Assembly (NCBI GenBank): GCA_965214125.1 | Contig: CBDCBA010000024.1 | Span: 372,001-436,000 of the forward strand | From: CBDCBA01 sp965214125 | Lineage (GTDB): Bacteria; Planctomycetota; Phycisphaerae; Tepidisphaerales; Tepidisphaeraceae | DNA: 64,000 bases | Direction: 5' to 3' | In this document: piece after piece, positions 23,688-32,367 of the stretch | Numbering within the stretch: the first letter of the stretch is position 1 | Layout of the letters: each line of letters opens with the position of its first letter | Position numbers and translations under genes: made by a program | Notes under the pieces: model-generated | Told to the model about the DNA's origin: nothing | The model's input: only the letters and a program-made list of their open reading frames with translations | The model's database searches: none

Positions 23688-23853
23688 GTGAAGGGTCGGG
23701 CAGTATAGCGGGCCAGGCAGTGCGAGTTGGGCATTGCGGATTCACGCGCTTCTTGCCGAGCGTGAGCGTCGCGAATGTTGAAAGTTCCGCGCGGCAGCGA
23801 CTTTGCAAGACGCTACCCGGATCAATTGCCCGCCGCTTCAACACAACCGTCAC

Positions 23854-24780
23854 ATGATGGACAGCCCGACCCGCACGTCGACAAGCGCTCCTCCGGCGCC
23901 ACCCGCCGAGTCGGCGGATCGTGGGGGGATCCCACGCAATCCCTTCGATTCGCCCCGCCACCGCGCCGCCTCGAGCTATCACGCCCCCGACGGCGGAGAC
24001 CGCGTGCGGCGTCTCGACGCCGGGGCCGACGCCGCCCGCGACTCCCTGACCGCCTCGGCCGTGGACGGCGCGTTTCGCGCATTTATCGGCGACTCAAATT
24101 ATCCGTGCGTCGGCGCCAAGTCGGCGGTCAACAACGCCAGTTACCGCCTGGGCATCTACGGCGAGTTGAGCGACGGCGACGCCACCGTCGGGCTCTGCCG
24201 CGACCTGTTCCGCTTCCGCCACGAACTTGACTCGATCGACGCCCACTTCGCCACGTTCGCCGCTGTCTTCTACGGCTCGCCGTCGCTCGACGAGCGGCAG
24301 TTCGAGCGGGCGCTGTGGCAACAGCTTCAGGCCCTGCACGACGCCGATGCGCCGCTGCACGCTTGGGACGGCGAGGTCAGCCACGATCCGGATGATTCGC
24401 ACTTTTCCTTCAGCTTTGCCGGCCGGGCATTCTTCATCGTGGGCCTGCACCCGGCGGCCAGCCGCATCAGCCGCCGCTTCCCCTGGCCCACGCTGGTCTT
24501 CAACGCCCACGACCAGTTCGAGCGCCTACGCCAAGAGGGGAAGATGGAGCGCATGAAGCAGGTGATCCGCCGCAAGGACCAGCAGCTACAGGGCAGCGTT
24601 AACCCTGTACTTCGCGACTTTGGCGACGACAGCGAGGCCCGCCAGTACAGCGGCCGGGCGGTGGAGGACGACTGGTCGCCTGACTTCGAGGCCAAAGTGC
24701 CGAGCAAGTGCCCGTTCCATCGGTTGCTCAAGCTCGGGCGGACCCACCACGGAGGCACGAAGAGACGGAGCCGGAGCTAA
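23854..24780 (+). CDS. YqcI/YcgG family protein
   Basis: 308 aa. The core (about residues 75-290) has the family signature FIGDSNYPCVGAKSAVN, then PLHAWDGEVSHDPDDSHFSF and FPWPTLVFNAHDQFERLR, ending with a Cys-containing block (PSKCPFH). The biochemical function is unknown. The N-terminal 70 residues are low-complexity. ATG at 23854 is preferred to an upstream TTG; a second ATG follows directly. The last residues (HHGGTKRRSRS) are encoded by the dispersed CCACGGAGG repeat at 24745. The next gene starts 4 bp later, so the pair is surely cotranscribed. Confidence 0.85.
   Translation: MMDSPTRTSTSAPPAPPAESADRGGIPRNPFDSPRHRAASSYHAPDGGDRVRRLDAGADAARDSLTASAVDGAFRAFIGDSNYPCVGAKSAVNNASYRLGIYGELSDGDATVGLCRDLFRFRHELDSIDAHFATFAAVFYGSPSLDERQFERALWQQLQALHDADAPLHAWDGEVSHDPDDSHFSFSFAGRAFFIVGLHPAASRISRRFPWPTLVFNAHDQFERLRQEGKMERMKQVIRRKDQQLQGSVNPVLRDFGDDSEARQYSGRAVEDDWSPDFEAKVPSKCPFHRLLKLGRTHHGGTKRRSRS
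24745..24770. repeat. Copy of the CCACGGAGGCACGGAG repeat inside a gene end
   Basis: CACCACGGAGGCACGAAGAG (24745-24764, continuing to 24770). It encodes the C-terminal tail of the YqcI/YcgG protein. Its last bases adjoin GGAG, which is well placed as ribosome site (7 bp) for the following ATG at 24784. Confidence 0.75.
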
Positions 24781-24783
24781 GCC

Positions 24784-25452
24784 ATGAGCATATCAACGAT
24801 TCAACAGGACCCCGGTTTCCGCGACCTCAGTGGCTCCGCAGTGAACCGCATTCCGCCCACGAGTGGCGCGGCCTTCGTCGTGCGCAAGGGGCAGACGCTG
24901 CGCGTGATCGACCCCTTCGGCGGGCAGGTGGCGGACCTGCTGATGTTCGGCTTCGAGAACGGCCGGGCGACAAGCGAGGTCTTCAGCGCCGGACGCAGCA
25001 TCGACTACGCGAACCGCCTGTATCTCACGACCGGCGACGCGCTCTACAGCAATCGCAGCCGGCCGATGTTCGAGATCGGCCGCGACGACTGCAAGCGACA
25101 CGACGCCACGCTCACGCCCTGCTCGTCGGAGATGTACCAGCTTCTCTACGGCGACGACGGATCGCACCCGTCGTGCTTCAGCAACCTGCGCGACACCCTG
25201 GCCGACTTCGGCGTCGATCCGGACCAGATTCCGGGGACGTTCAACGTCTTCATGAACGTTACCTTCGCCCCCGCCGACTCCGAACGCCCCGGCGAGATGA
25301 CGATCGGCCCGCCGCTGAGCAAAGCCGGCCACGTCTTGGAGCTGGTCGCCCAGATGGATCTCGCCGTGGGGTTGACGTCCTGCGCGAGCGAGGCGACGAA
25401 CCACGTTGCCACCCGCGAAGAACTCAAGCCGGTCGACTACGCGATCTTATGA
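24784..25452 (+). CDS. Urea carboxylase-associated family protein (DUF1989)
   Basis: 222 aa. Blocks typical of DUF1989 are FVVRKGQTLRVIDPFGGQVADL, seen here as RKGQTLRVIDPFGGQVAD, then the Cys/Ser-rich block TLTPCSSEMYQLLYGDD and a C-terminal segment with LTSCASEATNHV. Members occur beside urea carboxylase and guanidine-degradation genes in other bacteria, but none of those genes is here. The upstream neighbour is YqcI/YcgG with a 4-bp gap, so the two proteins likely act together. GGAG lies 7 bp before the ATG. Confidence 0.88.
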   Translation: MSISTIQQDPGFRDLSGSAVNRIPPTSGAAFVVRKGQTLRVIDPFGGQVADLLMFGFENGRATSEVFSAGRSIDYANRLYLTTGDALYSNRSRPMFEIGRDDCKRHDATLTPCSSEMYQLLYGDDGSHPSCFSNLRDTLADFGVDPDQIPGTFNVFMNVTFAPADSERPGEMTIGPPLSKAGHVLELVAQMDLAVGLTSCASEATNHVATREELKPVDYAIL

Positions 25453-25497
25453 GTCGCCCGCGAAGCAACTCCCCGCGTCGCCGCGCGTGTCGGACGC

Positions 25498-26460
25498 ATG
25501 CTCCTGACGATGCTCGCTTTGGCGTTCTGCGTCGGCCAGATTCCGGCCGTGATCACGCTCGACGACCTGAACGCCCTGACGCCGCTCGACGCAGGCATTC
25601 GCGTCGGCATCTCGGGCGAGGAGGTCGACGCACCCAGCGGCCTGCTCATCTACGTCCTGTGCGATGATGCGAACGCCCCGCCGCCCGAGGCGTGGGACGC
25701 GCTGCGGGAGGCGGGCGCGGCGGGCGAATCGTTGCAGATCGTCGGCCCCGTTGCCATCCGCGCCCGCCCGGATCGACCCGAGCGCCTTCGGCAGGCCGTG
25801 GCGGTGTCGCAGGTTGAAGGCGTCCCCACGCCCGATCGCCCGCTCCGCGTGGCGGCGGTCGCGCTCGATGCGCCGGGCGAGTGGACGGTGGAGGTGCTTG
25901 CCCCCGACGGCCGCGTGCTGGCGGAGCGAGCGGTCGCCGCCGAGGAGGCGGCCGTGTGGGTGAAGATGGATGGCACGCCCGCGGGGCCGACGCTGGGTTC
26001 GCCGGTCGTGCTCGACGCCGACGCGCTCGCCAACCGATCGCTGCCCACGCTCGCCGCGGCGCCCGGCACGATGGTCGCATCGCTGGACGGCACGACGCTG
26101 CGCCTCGCGGCCGAGCGAGCGGTCTTCACCCGCGGCGCCGCGGCCGACTGCCTGTTGCTGCGCTGGAGCGTCAACGGGCGCATCCGGCTGCCGGAGCTCG
26201 CCCTGCCCAAACGCATGCACCAAGCGGGCGAGCAGGTGGTCGACGTAATCGACCTCGACCTGTCGGGCCTGATAACCGCGCTCGACCTTGCGCCGGGCGA
26301 TCGCGTTCGCCTCGACGCGCAATGGAGCGTCGGCGGGACGGCCGCGCCGGCCGGGGCTGGCGGGCTGCGCCAGGCGGTGCAGGCAATACAGGCAGTCGCG
26401 CCCGAGGGCCCGCTCGTGCTGGCGGCCGAGCCGATCCTTTGGCGGGTTTCTCCGGAGTAA
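25498..26460 (+). CDS. Hypothetical secreted protein
   Basis: 320 aa; no recognised family. The N-terminus (MLLTMLALAFCVGQIPAV) looks like a short signal peptide. The rest is beta-rich and acidic (ITLDDLNALTPLDAGIRVGI, later VRLDAQWSVGG), suggestive of an all-beta extracellular domain. It begins 45 bp after the DUF1989 gene on the same strand, and its end nearly meets a minus-strand broken gene at 26464. Confidence 0.65.
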   Translation: MLLTMLALAFCVGQIPAVITLDDLNALTPLDAGIRVGISGEEVDAPSGLLIYVLCDDANAPPPEAWDALREAGAAGESLQIVGPVAIRARPDRPERLRQAVAVSQVEGVPTPDRPLRVAAVALDAPGEWTVEVLAPDGRVLAERAVAAEEAAVWVKMDGTPAGPTLGSPVVLDADALANRSLPTLAAAPGTMVASLDGTTLRLAAERAVFTRGAAADCLLLRWSVNGRIRLPELALPKRMHQAGEQVVDVIDLDLSGLITALDLAPGDRVRLDAQWSVGGTAAPAGAGGLRQAVQAIQAVAPEGPLVLAAEPILWRVSPE

Positions 26461-26463
26461 CGC

Positions 26464-27122
26464 CTATTTCGGGATCACGTCAAAGCCACGGCCGCTTGTG
26501 CCCGAGGTGATGCCGCGGTCGAAGTCGAACTCGGCGGTGTTGAGGAACGCCTCGCCGAAGCCGCCGAGCACCGCGCGATCCGGCCAGACACGCCGGACGT
26601 GAAGCGTTCGTCCCTTTACCACCAGCGCGATCAAGCCAAAGAGGAACATCATGAAGGCAGCGAAGGCCCAAGCCGGATTCTCCAACGCAACGCCCACCTA
26701 GATCCCCAGGGCCATCAACGCGAGCGTGACCGTCATCGTGATGCCAAGCGTCCACCGCCGCTTCGACCGCACGTCGCGGCGAACGCTGTACTCGACGCGC
26801 ACCTTCTTGCGCACGAAGAAGTAGGCGATGATCGCCACGAGAAGCAGCGGGCGAAACAGGAAGAACCCGACATCGCGATCACGCGAAACCACGTCGGCGT
26901 CCACGAGAGGGTGCGGGAGACGCGGACCAGATCGGTGCCGGCCGCGACCGCGTCGTCGGGATCATCACCGGTGACGACGCATCGCGTCGGCAACGACGCC
27001 TGATCGGGCGGCGTGATGACGTCCTTGCCGTTGCGTCCGATGCCGGCGCCAGGCCGCGTGTGGGCGTACTCGAGCGTGACGGGCTCAGCGGTGGCGGGCG
27101 ACGGGGTAGTGGGGTCGTTCAC
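26464..27122 (-). pseudogene. Membrane protein gene broken by a frameshift and an in-frame stop
   Basis: Three adjoining minus-strand segments read as one protein. The first (GTG at 27120-27122) gives a Cys-containing soluble N-terminus (SLPTRCVVTGDDPDD, then RVSRTLSWTPTWF). The reading frame must shift by one base near 26885-26900 to continue into a membrane segment (FFLFRPLLLVAIIAYFFVRKK). That frame then meets a TAG at 26698-26700, and the same frame continues with another membrane segment and a plausible C-terminus ending FDVIPK (26464). The order (Cys-rich head, WxPxW, two membrane segments) matches a familiar type of planctomycete membrane protein. A sequencing indel could explain the shift but not also the stop. 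A GTG right after the TAG could allow reinitiation. The start overlaps the purK stop (GTGA). Confidence 0.6.
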
Positions 27123-28300
27123 AATGATTTACCTCGAAGCAGATCGCGCGTTTGGACCACCGCGCGTCTTGCAACGTCGGGCGCGTCGGCGAAGGCCGTG
27201 AGATGGCCCATCTTGCGGCCGGGGCGGGCCTCGCTCTTGCCGTAAAGGTGGAGCTTCACGTTCGGCCGCGACAGCGTCGCCGGCCAGCGCGGCTCGCCGT
27301 CGTTCCACAAGTCGCCCAACAGGTTGGCCATCGCGATGCCGCCGGCGAGTGCGGTCGTGTCGCCCAGCGGCAGGCCGCAGACGGCGCGAAGTTGTTGCTC
27401 GAATTGGCTGGTGGCGCAGAAGTCGAAGGTCCAGTGGCCGCTGTTGTGCGGGCGCGGGGCGAGTTCGTTGACAAGAAGTTGGCCACCACCCCCGCCGCCG
27501 TCGACGACGAGGAACATCTCGACCGCCAGCACGCCGATCACGTCCAGCGCGTCGGCGACCGCCGCGGCAAGGGCGGCCGCTTCGCGCTCGACCGCCGGCG
27601 GCAGGCCGCTGGGCACTGTCGTGACGTCGAGGATGCCACTCGCATGATCGTTTCGCCCAACCGGAAACGGCCTGCACGCTCCCTCGGCCGTGCGGGCGAC
27701 GATCACGCTCAGCTCGCAGTCGAACGGGACGACGGCCTCCAACACGGCCGAGGCCGGCCGGCCCAGCCGGTCCCAGGCGGCGTCGCACGCGGCGGCATCG
27801 GCGTCGGCGTGCAGCCGCGTCTGGCCCTTGCCGTCGTAGCCGAACTCCGCCGTCTTAAGAATGCCGCCGCCGAACTCCGCCACGCCCGCGGCCACGTCGC
27901 CCGGCGACCGCACCTCGCGCCACTCGGCGTGCGGAAAGCGGTGTTGTTTCAGGAACTTCTTCTCGCGCAGCCGGTGCCGGCAGACCTGAAGCACGCCCGG
28001 CGACGGATGCACCGGCCGCACCTCCGCGACGGCCGCGAGCGTTTCGGCCGGCACGTTCTCGAACTCGAATGTCACCACGTCCACGCCTTGGGCGAACGCG
28101 ACGGCAGCGTCGACATCGTCATAAGGCACGTTCAGCTCGAGGTCCGCCACCTGGCCCGCCGGGCAGTCGGCCGAAGGGTCCAGGGCGTGAACGCGGTAGC
28201 CCATCCTTCGGGCCGCGATGCCAAACATGCGGCCGAGCTGCCCGCCGCCGAGCAGGCCGATGCGGGCGCCGGGAAGAATCGGTTCGACAGGGTCTGCCAC
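27119..28300 (-). CDS. purK: N5-carboxyaminoimidazole ribonucleotide synthase
   Basis: 393 aa from the GTG at 28298-28300; a TTG 12 codons earlier is the other option. The N-terminus GARIGLLGGGQLGRMFGIAA is the PurK hallmark. The ATP-grasp domain follows (FKTAEFGYDGKGQTRL-type block, here ILKTAEFGYDGKGQTRLHA) with VNELAPRPHNSGHWT near the end. PurK carboxylates AIR with ATP and bicarbonate in purine synthesis and normally works with PurE, which is not in the window. The downstream membrane-protein pseudogene overlaps its stop by 4 bp. Confidence 0.94.
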   Translation of the reverse strand: MADPVEPILPGARIGLLGGGQLGRMFGIAARRMGYRVHALDPSADCPAGQVADLELNVPYDDVDAAVAFAQGVDVVTFEFENVPAETLAAVAEVRPVHPSPGVLQVCRHRLREKKFLKQHRFPHAEWREVRSPGDVAAGVAEFGGGILKTAEFGYDGKGQTRLHADADAAACDAAWDRLGRPASAVLEAVVPFDCELSVIVARTAEGACRPFPVGRNDHASGILDVTTVPSGLPPAVEREAAALAAAVADALDVIGVLAVEMFLVVDGGGGGGQLLVNELAPRPHNSGHWTFDFCATSQFEQQLRAVCGLPLGDTTALAGGIAMANLLGDLWNDGEPRWPATLSRPNVKLHLYGKSEARPGRKMGHLTAFADAPDVARRAVVQTRDLLRGKSL

Positions 28301-28420
28301 GCCGCCCACTGTCGCCGCACGGCCGACGCCGTGCAAGAACTTCGCACACAGGTCGCCGCCGGGCGAGTTCTGCGGCTACGGAGAACACGGTGGATCGTGC
28401 GCGTCCTCCCACGACTTGTC

Positions 28421-28487
28421 GTTAGCCGCCCCGCCTCGGGGGGCGCTAAATGCCCATCCACGCGCCCCGCGAGGCGGGGCGGCTAAC
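28421..28487. repeat. Palindromic intergenic element (GTTAGCCGCCCCGCCTC type)
   Basis: The arms at 28421-28445 and 28461-28487 are inverted copies of GTTAGCCGCCCCGCCTCG and a few more bases. Each arm contains its own GC-rich hairpin. It lies between the purK start and the next gene end (28527). Confidence 0.8.
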
Positions 28488-28526
28488 AAGCAACCGCATT
28501 CACCAGTCCGCGCGGGCGGATCGTGC

Positions 28527-29345
28527 TCAGTACGGCGTCGTCCGATACCGCTGGCAGCCGCCGGTGGTAAAGCGGACATCGCCGTAGGCCTCGTAGCGCG
28601 AGTGCCAGCGGGCCCGCTCGGCGCGACGCTCCTCTTCGCGACTCTGGATCGCCTCGACCACCGTGCGTACGTCGTCACGCGACAGGTCCATCCCCGCCCG
28701 GCGGGCGAGCGTGGCAAGGTCGGCCTCGAAGTCGCCCAGAAGCTCGGCGCGGCGGGCGAAGTCGAGCGTGCCGGTGTGGCGCAGGTCGCGCTCGAAGTCC
28801 TCCTGCAACAGGCCGAAGCGGTGCATGAAGCTGATGCCGTCGCGCCAGTTCTCCGGCTTGGCGAAGTTGCGCAGCGTGTCGCCGACTTCCTCGCCGATGC
28901 GGGCAGCGTCGGCGTCGCTCGTGCCATTGCGGGCCAAGGCATGCTCGAGCTCGACCTGCGCCTGGTCGGCCGCAATCGCTCCGCCGTACGGCAGCGCGGC
29001 CATCGCGCCGATGAACGTCGAGACGCCCGTGAGGAACAACGCCCCCACGCCGACAAGCGTGGCCATGACCGGCGTGCCCCGCTTCGTGCGGCGGCTGACC
29101 GTGGCGGTGGCGAAACCGACGACGCCCAGCAGAATCGCCGCCAGCGCGGGCAAGACCGCGAGCAGGCCGACGAACGGAATCCACGAAATCACCAACGCGA
29201 TGAAGCCCAGCAACAGGCCGGCGGACCCCAGGCCACTGCGGCGGGTTCGGCCCTCGGGCTCGGCAGCCGGCGCGGCGGAGGCCGGAGCGTTCGGAGCGGC
29301 GGGCGTATCGAAAGCCCCTTGGGGCGGGCGGCGGAAATAGCTCAT
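28527..29345 (-). CDS. Membrane protein with DUF4190-like hydrophobic region
   Basis: 272 aa from the ATG at 29343-29345, which has AGGAG 4 bp upstream. A Pro/Ala-rich N-terminal 45 residues precede three hydrophobic segments (about 50-70 LLLGFIALVISWIPFVGLLA, 75-90 and 105-125). The C-terminal 140 residues are soluble and helical, rich in Arg/Asp/Glu. The double-glycine hydrophobic pattern resembles DUF4190-type small membrane proteins. Function unknown. The next gene upstream (29432-30082) has the same architecture, so the two look like diverged duplicates. Confidence 0.72.
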   Translation of the reverse strand: MSYFRRPPQGAFDTPAAPNAPASAAPAAEPEGRTRRSGLGSAGLLLGFIALVISWIPFVGLLAVLPALAAILLGVVGFATATVSRRTKRGTPVMATLVGVGALFLTGVSTFIGAMAALPYGGAIAADQAQVELEHALARNGTSDADAARIGEEVGDTLRNFAKPENWRDGISFMHRFGLLQEDFERDLRHTGTLDFARRAELLGDFEADLATLARRAGMDLSRDDVRTVVEAIQSREEERRAERARWHSRYEAYGDVRFTTGGCQRYRTTPY

Positions 29346-29431
29346 GGTGCTCCTAGAGTCGTGCGAAGAAACGGCGTCGTACCCCGCCCCCACGCGCCGA
29401 CGGACCCGCGGTTGCACGGCGGCCGGTCGCG

Positions 29432-30082
29432 TCACTCGTCATCGGGAACGGCGGGCGCCTGCAGATCGCCATCGACGTCAATTTCGGGCGCTTCGAATTG
29501 CGGCACGTCGTCCAGCGAAGTGCCGGCCGCATCTTCGAGCGTGGCGCGGTAGTCCTTCATCGCCGCCTCCACCTTGCCTTCGTTCAGCCCGATGTCGTCG
29601 GCGTCGGTGGAAAGCCCGTCGAGCACGCCGTCGAGCGTCGCCCTGGCCTGATCGATCGTGATCTGATCGACACCCTCCCGTCGCGCACTCGCCGCCAATG
29701 CGTTGGCCTGGGCCTCTGTCGTGCTGACGAGAACCGTGTTCGCAATCCGTCCGCCCGCAGCGCTCAAACCCGTGCCCAAGGCCGCGAAGAAGACGAAGAT
29801 CACGATGGGCACCAACACCAACGCCACGCCGCTCGTGATGGTTCCCGCGATGGCCGTTCCCGGCTTGACGCGCGGATCGCCCGACGCAGTCACCCATCCG
29901 ACGATCCCCAAGACCAAGCCGACTAAACCCAAAAGGATCGCGAAGATCCACAAGCACCCGGTGAAGGCGAAGACGACCGCCAAGATACCGAGCACCAGCG
30001 ACGCGATGCCAAGACCGCTCGCCTTCGCGTTGTCGTACCGGGACGGATTGGAGCCGTAGTCGACGGTGGGTGTCTCGCTCAC
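29432..30082 (-). CDS. DUF4190-like membrane protein
   Basis: 216 aa. After a short polar head (MSETPTVDYGSNPSRYDNAKASG) come two hydrophobic segments with the GLGIASLVLGILAVVFAFTG pattern and a third around residue 90. A soluble, acidic helical tail (about 110-216) ends in acidic residues. The pattern of a small polar head, Gly-rich membrane pair and tail is shared with the gene at 28527, 86 bp downstream on the same strand. Function unknown; a stress- or envelope-related role cannot be tested from sequence alone. Confidence 0.75.
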   Translation of the reverse strand: MSETPTVDYGSNPSRYDNAKASGLGIASLVLGILAVVFAFTGCLWIFAILLGLVGLVLGIVGWVTASGDPRVKPGTAIAGTITSGVALVLVPIVIFVFFAALGTGLSAAGGRIANTVLVSTTEAQANALAASARREGVDQITIDQARATLDGVLDGLSTDADDIGLNEGKVEAAMKDYRATLEDAAGTSLDDVPQFEAPEIDVDGDLQAPAVPDDE

Positions 30083-30177
30083 GGGCCGGGCCTCCCAACG
30101 GGATCAGTAGAAGTGAAATGACCCGCCAATCGTCGCGGGTCGCACACGGAGTTGCAAGTGGATGGCCGAGTCAGCCC

Positions 30178-32361
30178 TCAGCGCAGGAAGGCCTCGGTTA
30201 GTCCGCCGTCGACGCTGAGAATTTGGCCCGTTGTTTTCGAGAGCTGGTCGGTCGTCAGCACGTAGATCGCCTCCGCCTGATCGGCTGGCGTGATGGGCGA
30301 GTTCGTCAGGGTCCGCTTGGCGTAGAACGCCGCAAGCAAATCGCGCAGCTCGTCGTCGCCCATCGACTCATCGTGCGCGATGTCGTACTTCACGAGCGAC
30401 GAGATTACGCGATCGCGCGGGAACATGCTGCTGCCGGCCACCACCGTCGCCGGGGCCACGCCGTTCACGCGCACGCCCGGCGCGTAGGCGACGGCGAGCT
30501 CGCGCACGAGGTGGTTGGCGGCGGCCTTGCTGGTGTCGTAGGGGAAGCTGCCCTTCTTAGGCACAACGGCGTTTACGCTTGTCGTCAGCACAATGCTGCC
30601 GCCAAGGTGCTGCTCCTGGAGAATCGCGTTGGCGGCGTCGGCAGCGTTGTAGAGGCCGGTCACGTTGATGCTGAACGAGCGGTCCCACTGCTCGGACGTG
30701 TTGATGCCGCTCTTGTCCGGCGTGGCGAAGTAGCCGGCGGTGACGATCAGGCTGTCGATGCCGCCGTAGGCGAGGACGGCGTCGTCGAGCATCGATTCGA
30801 CGCTCTGCCGCTTGGTGATGTCGGCGGCGAGGCCGATCGCGTCGCCGCAGCCGCTGATGCCCGTGCCGGCCACGCCGATGCCCTTGCCGACCTTGGCTTC
30901 AAGCTCCTTCGCCGTCGCCTCGGCCGCGTCCTGGTTCAGATCGACCGCGACGACCTCGGCCCCCTCCTTCAGCAAGCGGCCGCACGCCTCCTTGCCGATG
31001 CCGCTTCCGCCGCCGACCACGACGCAAACCTTGCGCGCCAGCGGCTGCTCGGGCGGCATCCGGCGTAGCTTGGCCTCTTCCAGCGCCCAGTACTCGATGT
31101 CGAACGCCTCACGCAAGCCAATGCCCTGGTACTCGCTCACGCTCTCCGCCCCGCGCATCACCTCAACCGCGCACGAGTAGAACTCGGCCGTCACGCGGCT
31201 CTCGCTCTTGTTCTTGCCCCACGCAACCATGCCGATGCCGGGGATAAGCACGACCGTCGGGTTCGGGTCGCGCATCGGCGGCGAGTCGGCATCCTTGTGC
31301 TCCTCGTAGTACTTGGCGTAGTCGGCGCGGTACTGCTCGATGCCGTCGTCGAGCAGCTTTTTCAAATGATCGAGGTCGAGCGTTTGTGGATTCCAGTCGA
31401 CGTAGAGCGGCTTGATCTTCGTGCGCAGGAAGTGATCCGGGCAGCTCGTGCCAAGCTCCGCAATACGGGCGGCATCGGCGGAGTTGACGAACTGCATCAC
31501 GCGGTCGCGCTGTTCGACGGTGCCGATGAACCGCGCCTGCTGGCTGACGCGCCCGCGCAGCCAGGGGAGCAGATCCGTCAGAATCTCGCGACCGTCGGAC
31601 TCGTCGAGCGCGCCATACTTCTGCCCGCCGAAGGTGGCGTTGCCCTTGTCGTGCTGCTCGAGGTAGTTCGCGGCCTTCTCGATGAGCGAGAGGGTGAGTT
31701 CATAGCACTCCTTGTCATCGTCGGCCCAGTTGATCAGGCCGTGCTGGCCCATCAGGATGCCCACGGCCTGCGGGTTGGCCTTGGCGATGTCGCGCATCTT
31801 CAGCCCGAGGTCGAAGCCCGGCCGCTGCCAGCCAACGTAGGCCATGTCGTCGCCGTAGATCACCTTGTTCAGCCGCTCCTGATCCTTACTGGCCGCGATG
31901 GCGATCACCGCGTTGGGGTGCATGTGGTCCACGTGCCGCGCCGGCAGAAAGCCGTGCAGCGGCGTGTCGATACTGCTCGCCCGCGGGTTGAGGTCGAAGG
32001 TGACGTGCGGGTACATCGCCACCATCTCATCCTCGGTCGCCGTCTTGGGGCCCGTCTCCCCGCGGCTGTTGTAGATGTTCTCGATACGCTCAAGACCGCT
32101 CATATACAAACTGGCAAAGTTGGCGCGCTTGCTCGTGCGCAGGTCGCCGCCCGACCCCTTGACCCACAGCACGTCGACGGGGTCGCCCGTCAGCGGGTCG
32201 GCCTGCTCGATTTTCGACGACGTGTTGCCCCCGCCGGTGTTGGTAATCCGCTGGTCGCTGCCGAGCAGGTTCGACCGGTAGACGAGCCGATCGACCGGAT
32301 CGGCCGGGGCCTTGGAGTCGTCCCAAAGGTAGTTGACGTGCTGGAAGTCGCTGGCGTTCAT
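30178..32361 (-). CDS. Bifunctional L-rhamnulose-1-phosphate aldolase / short-chain dehydrogenase
   Basis: 727 aa fusion. Residues 1-430 are a class II aldolase domain with Zn-ligand histidines in DTPLHGFLPARHVDHMHP and GQHGLINW. Residues about 440-727 are an SDR with cofactor motif VVGGGSGIGKEA, the catalytic region SIVLTTSVNAVV and YDTSKAAANHLVRELA, and the C-terminal SVDGGLTEAFLR. This fusion is known from rhamnose pathways (RhaEW/YuxG type): the aldolase makes DHAP plus L-lactaldehyde and the dehydrogenase oxidises lactaldehyde to lactate. It is last in the five-gene operon running from 37049 and lies 6 bp after the rhamnulokinase gene. Confidence 0.92.
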   Translation of the reverse strand: MNASDFQHVNYLWDDSKAPADPVDRLVYRSNLLGSDQRITNTGGGNTSSKIEQADPLTGDPVDVLWVKGSGGDLRTSKRANFASLYMSGLERIENIYNSRGETGPKTATEDEMVAMYPHVTFDLNPRASSIDTPLHGFLPARHVDHMHPNAVIAIAASKDQERLNKVIYGDDMAYVGWQRPGFDLGLKMRDIAKANPQAVGILMGQHGLINWADDDKECYELTLSLIEKAANYLEQHDKGNATFGGQKYGALDESDGREILTDLLPWLRGRVSQQARFIGTVEQRDRVMQFVNSADAARIAELGTSCPDHFLRTKIKPLYVDWNPQTLDLDHLKKLLDDGIEQYRADYAKYYEEHKDADSPPMRDPNPTVVLIPGIGMVAWGKNKSESRVTAEFYSCAVEVMRGAESVSEYQGIGLREAFDIEYWALEEAKLRRMPPEQPLARKVCVVVGGGSGIGKEACGRLLKEGAEVVAVDLNQDAAEATAKELEAKVGKGIGVAGTGISGCGDAIGLAADITKRQSVESMLDDAVLAYGGIDSLIVTAGYFATPDKSGINTSEQWDRSFSINVTGLYNAADAANAILQEQHLGGSIVLTTSVNAVVPKKGSFPYDTSKAAANHLVRELAVAYAPGVRVNGVAPATVVAGSSMFPRDRVISSLVKYDIAHDESMGDDELRDLLAAFYAKRTLTNSPITPADQAEAIYVLTTDQLSKTTGQILSVDGGLTEAFLR

Positions 32362-32367
32362 AATCGG

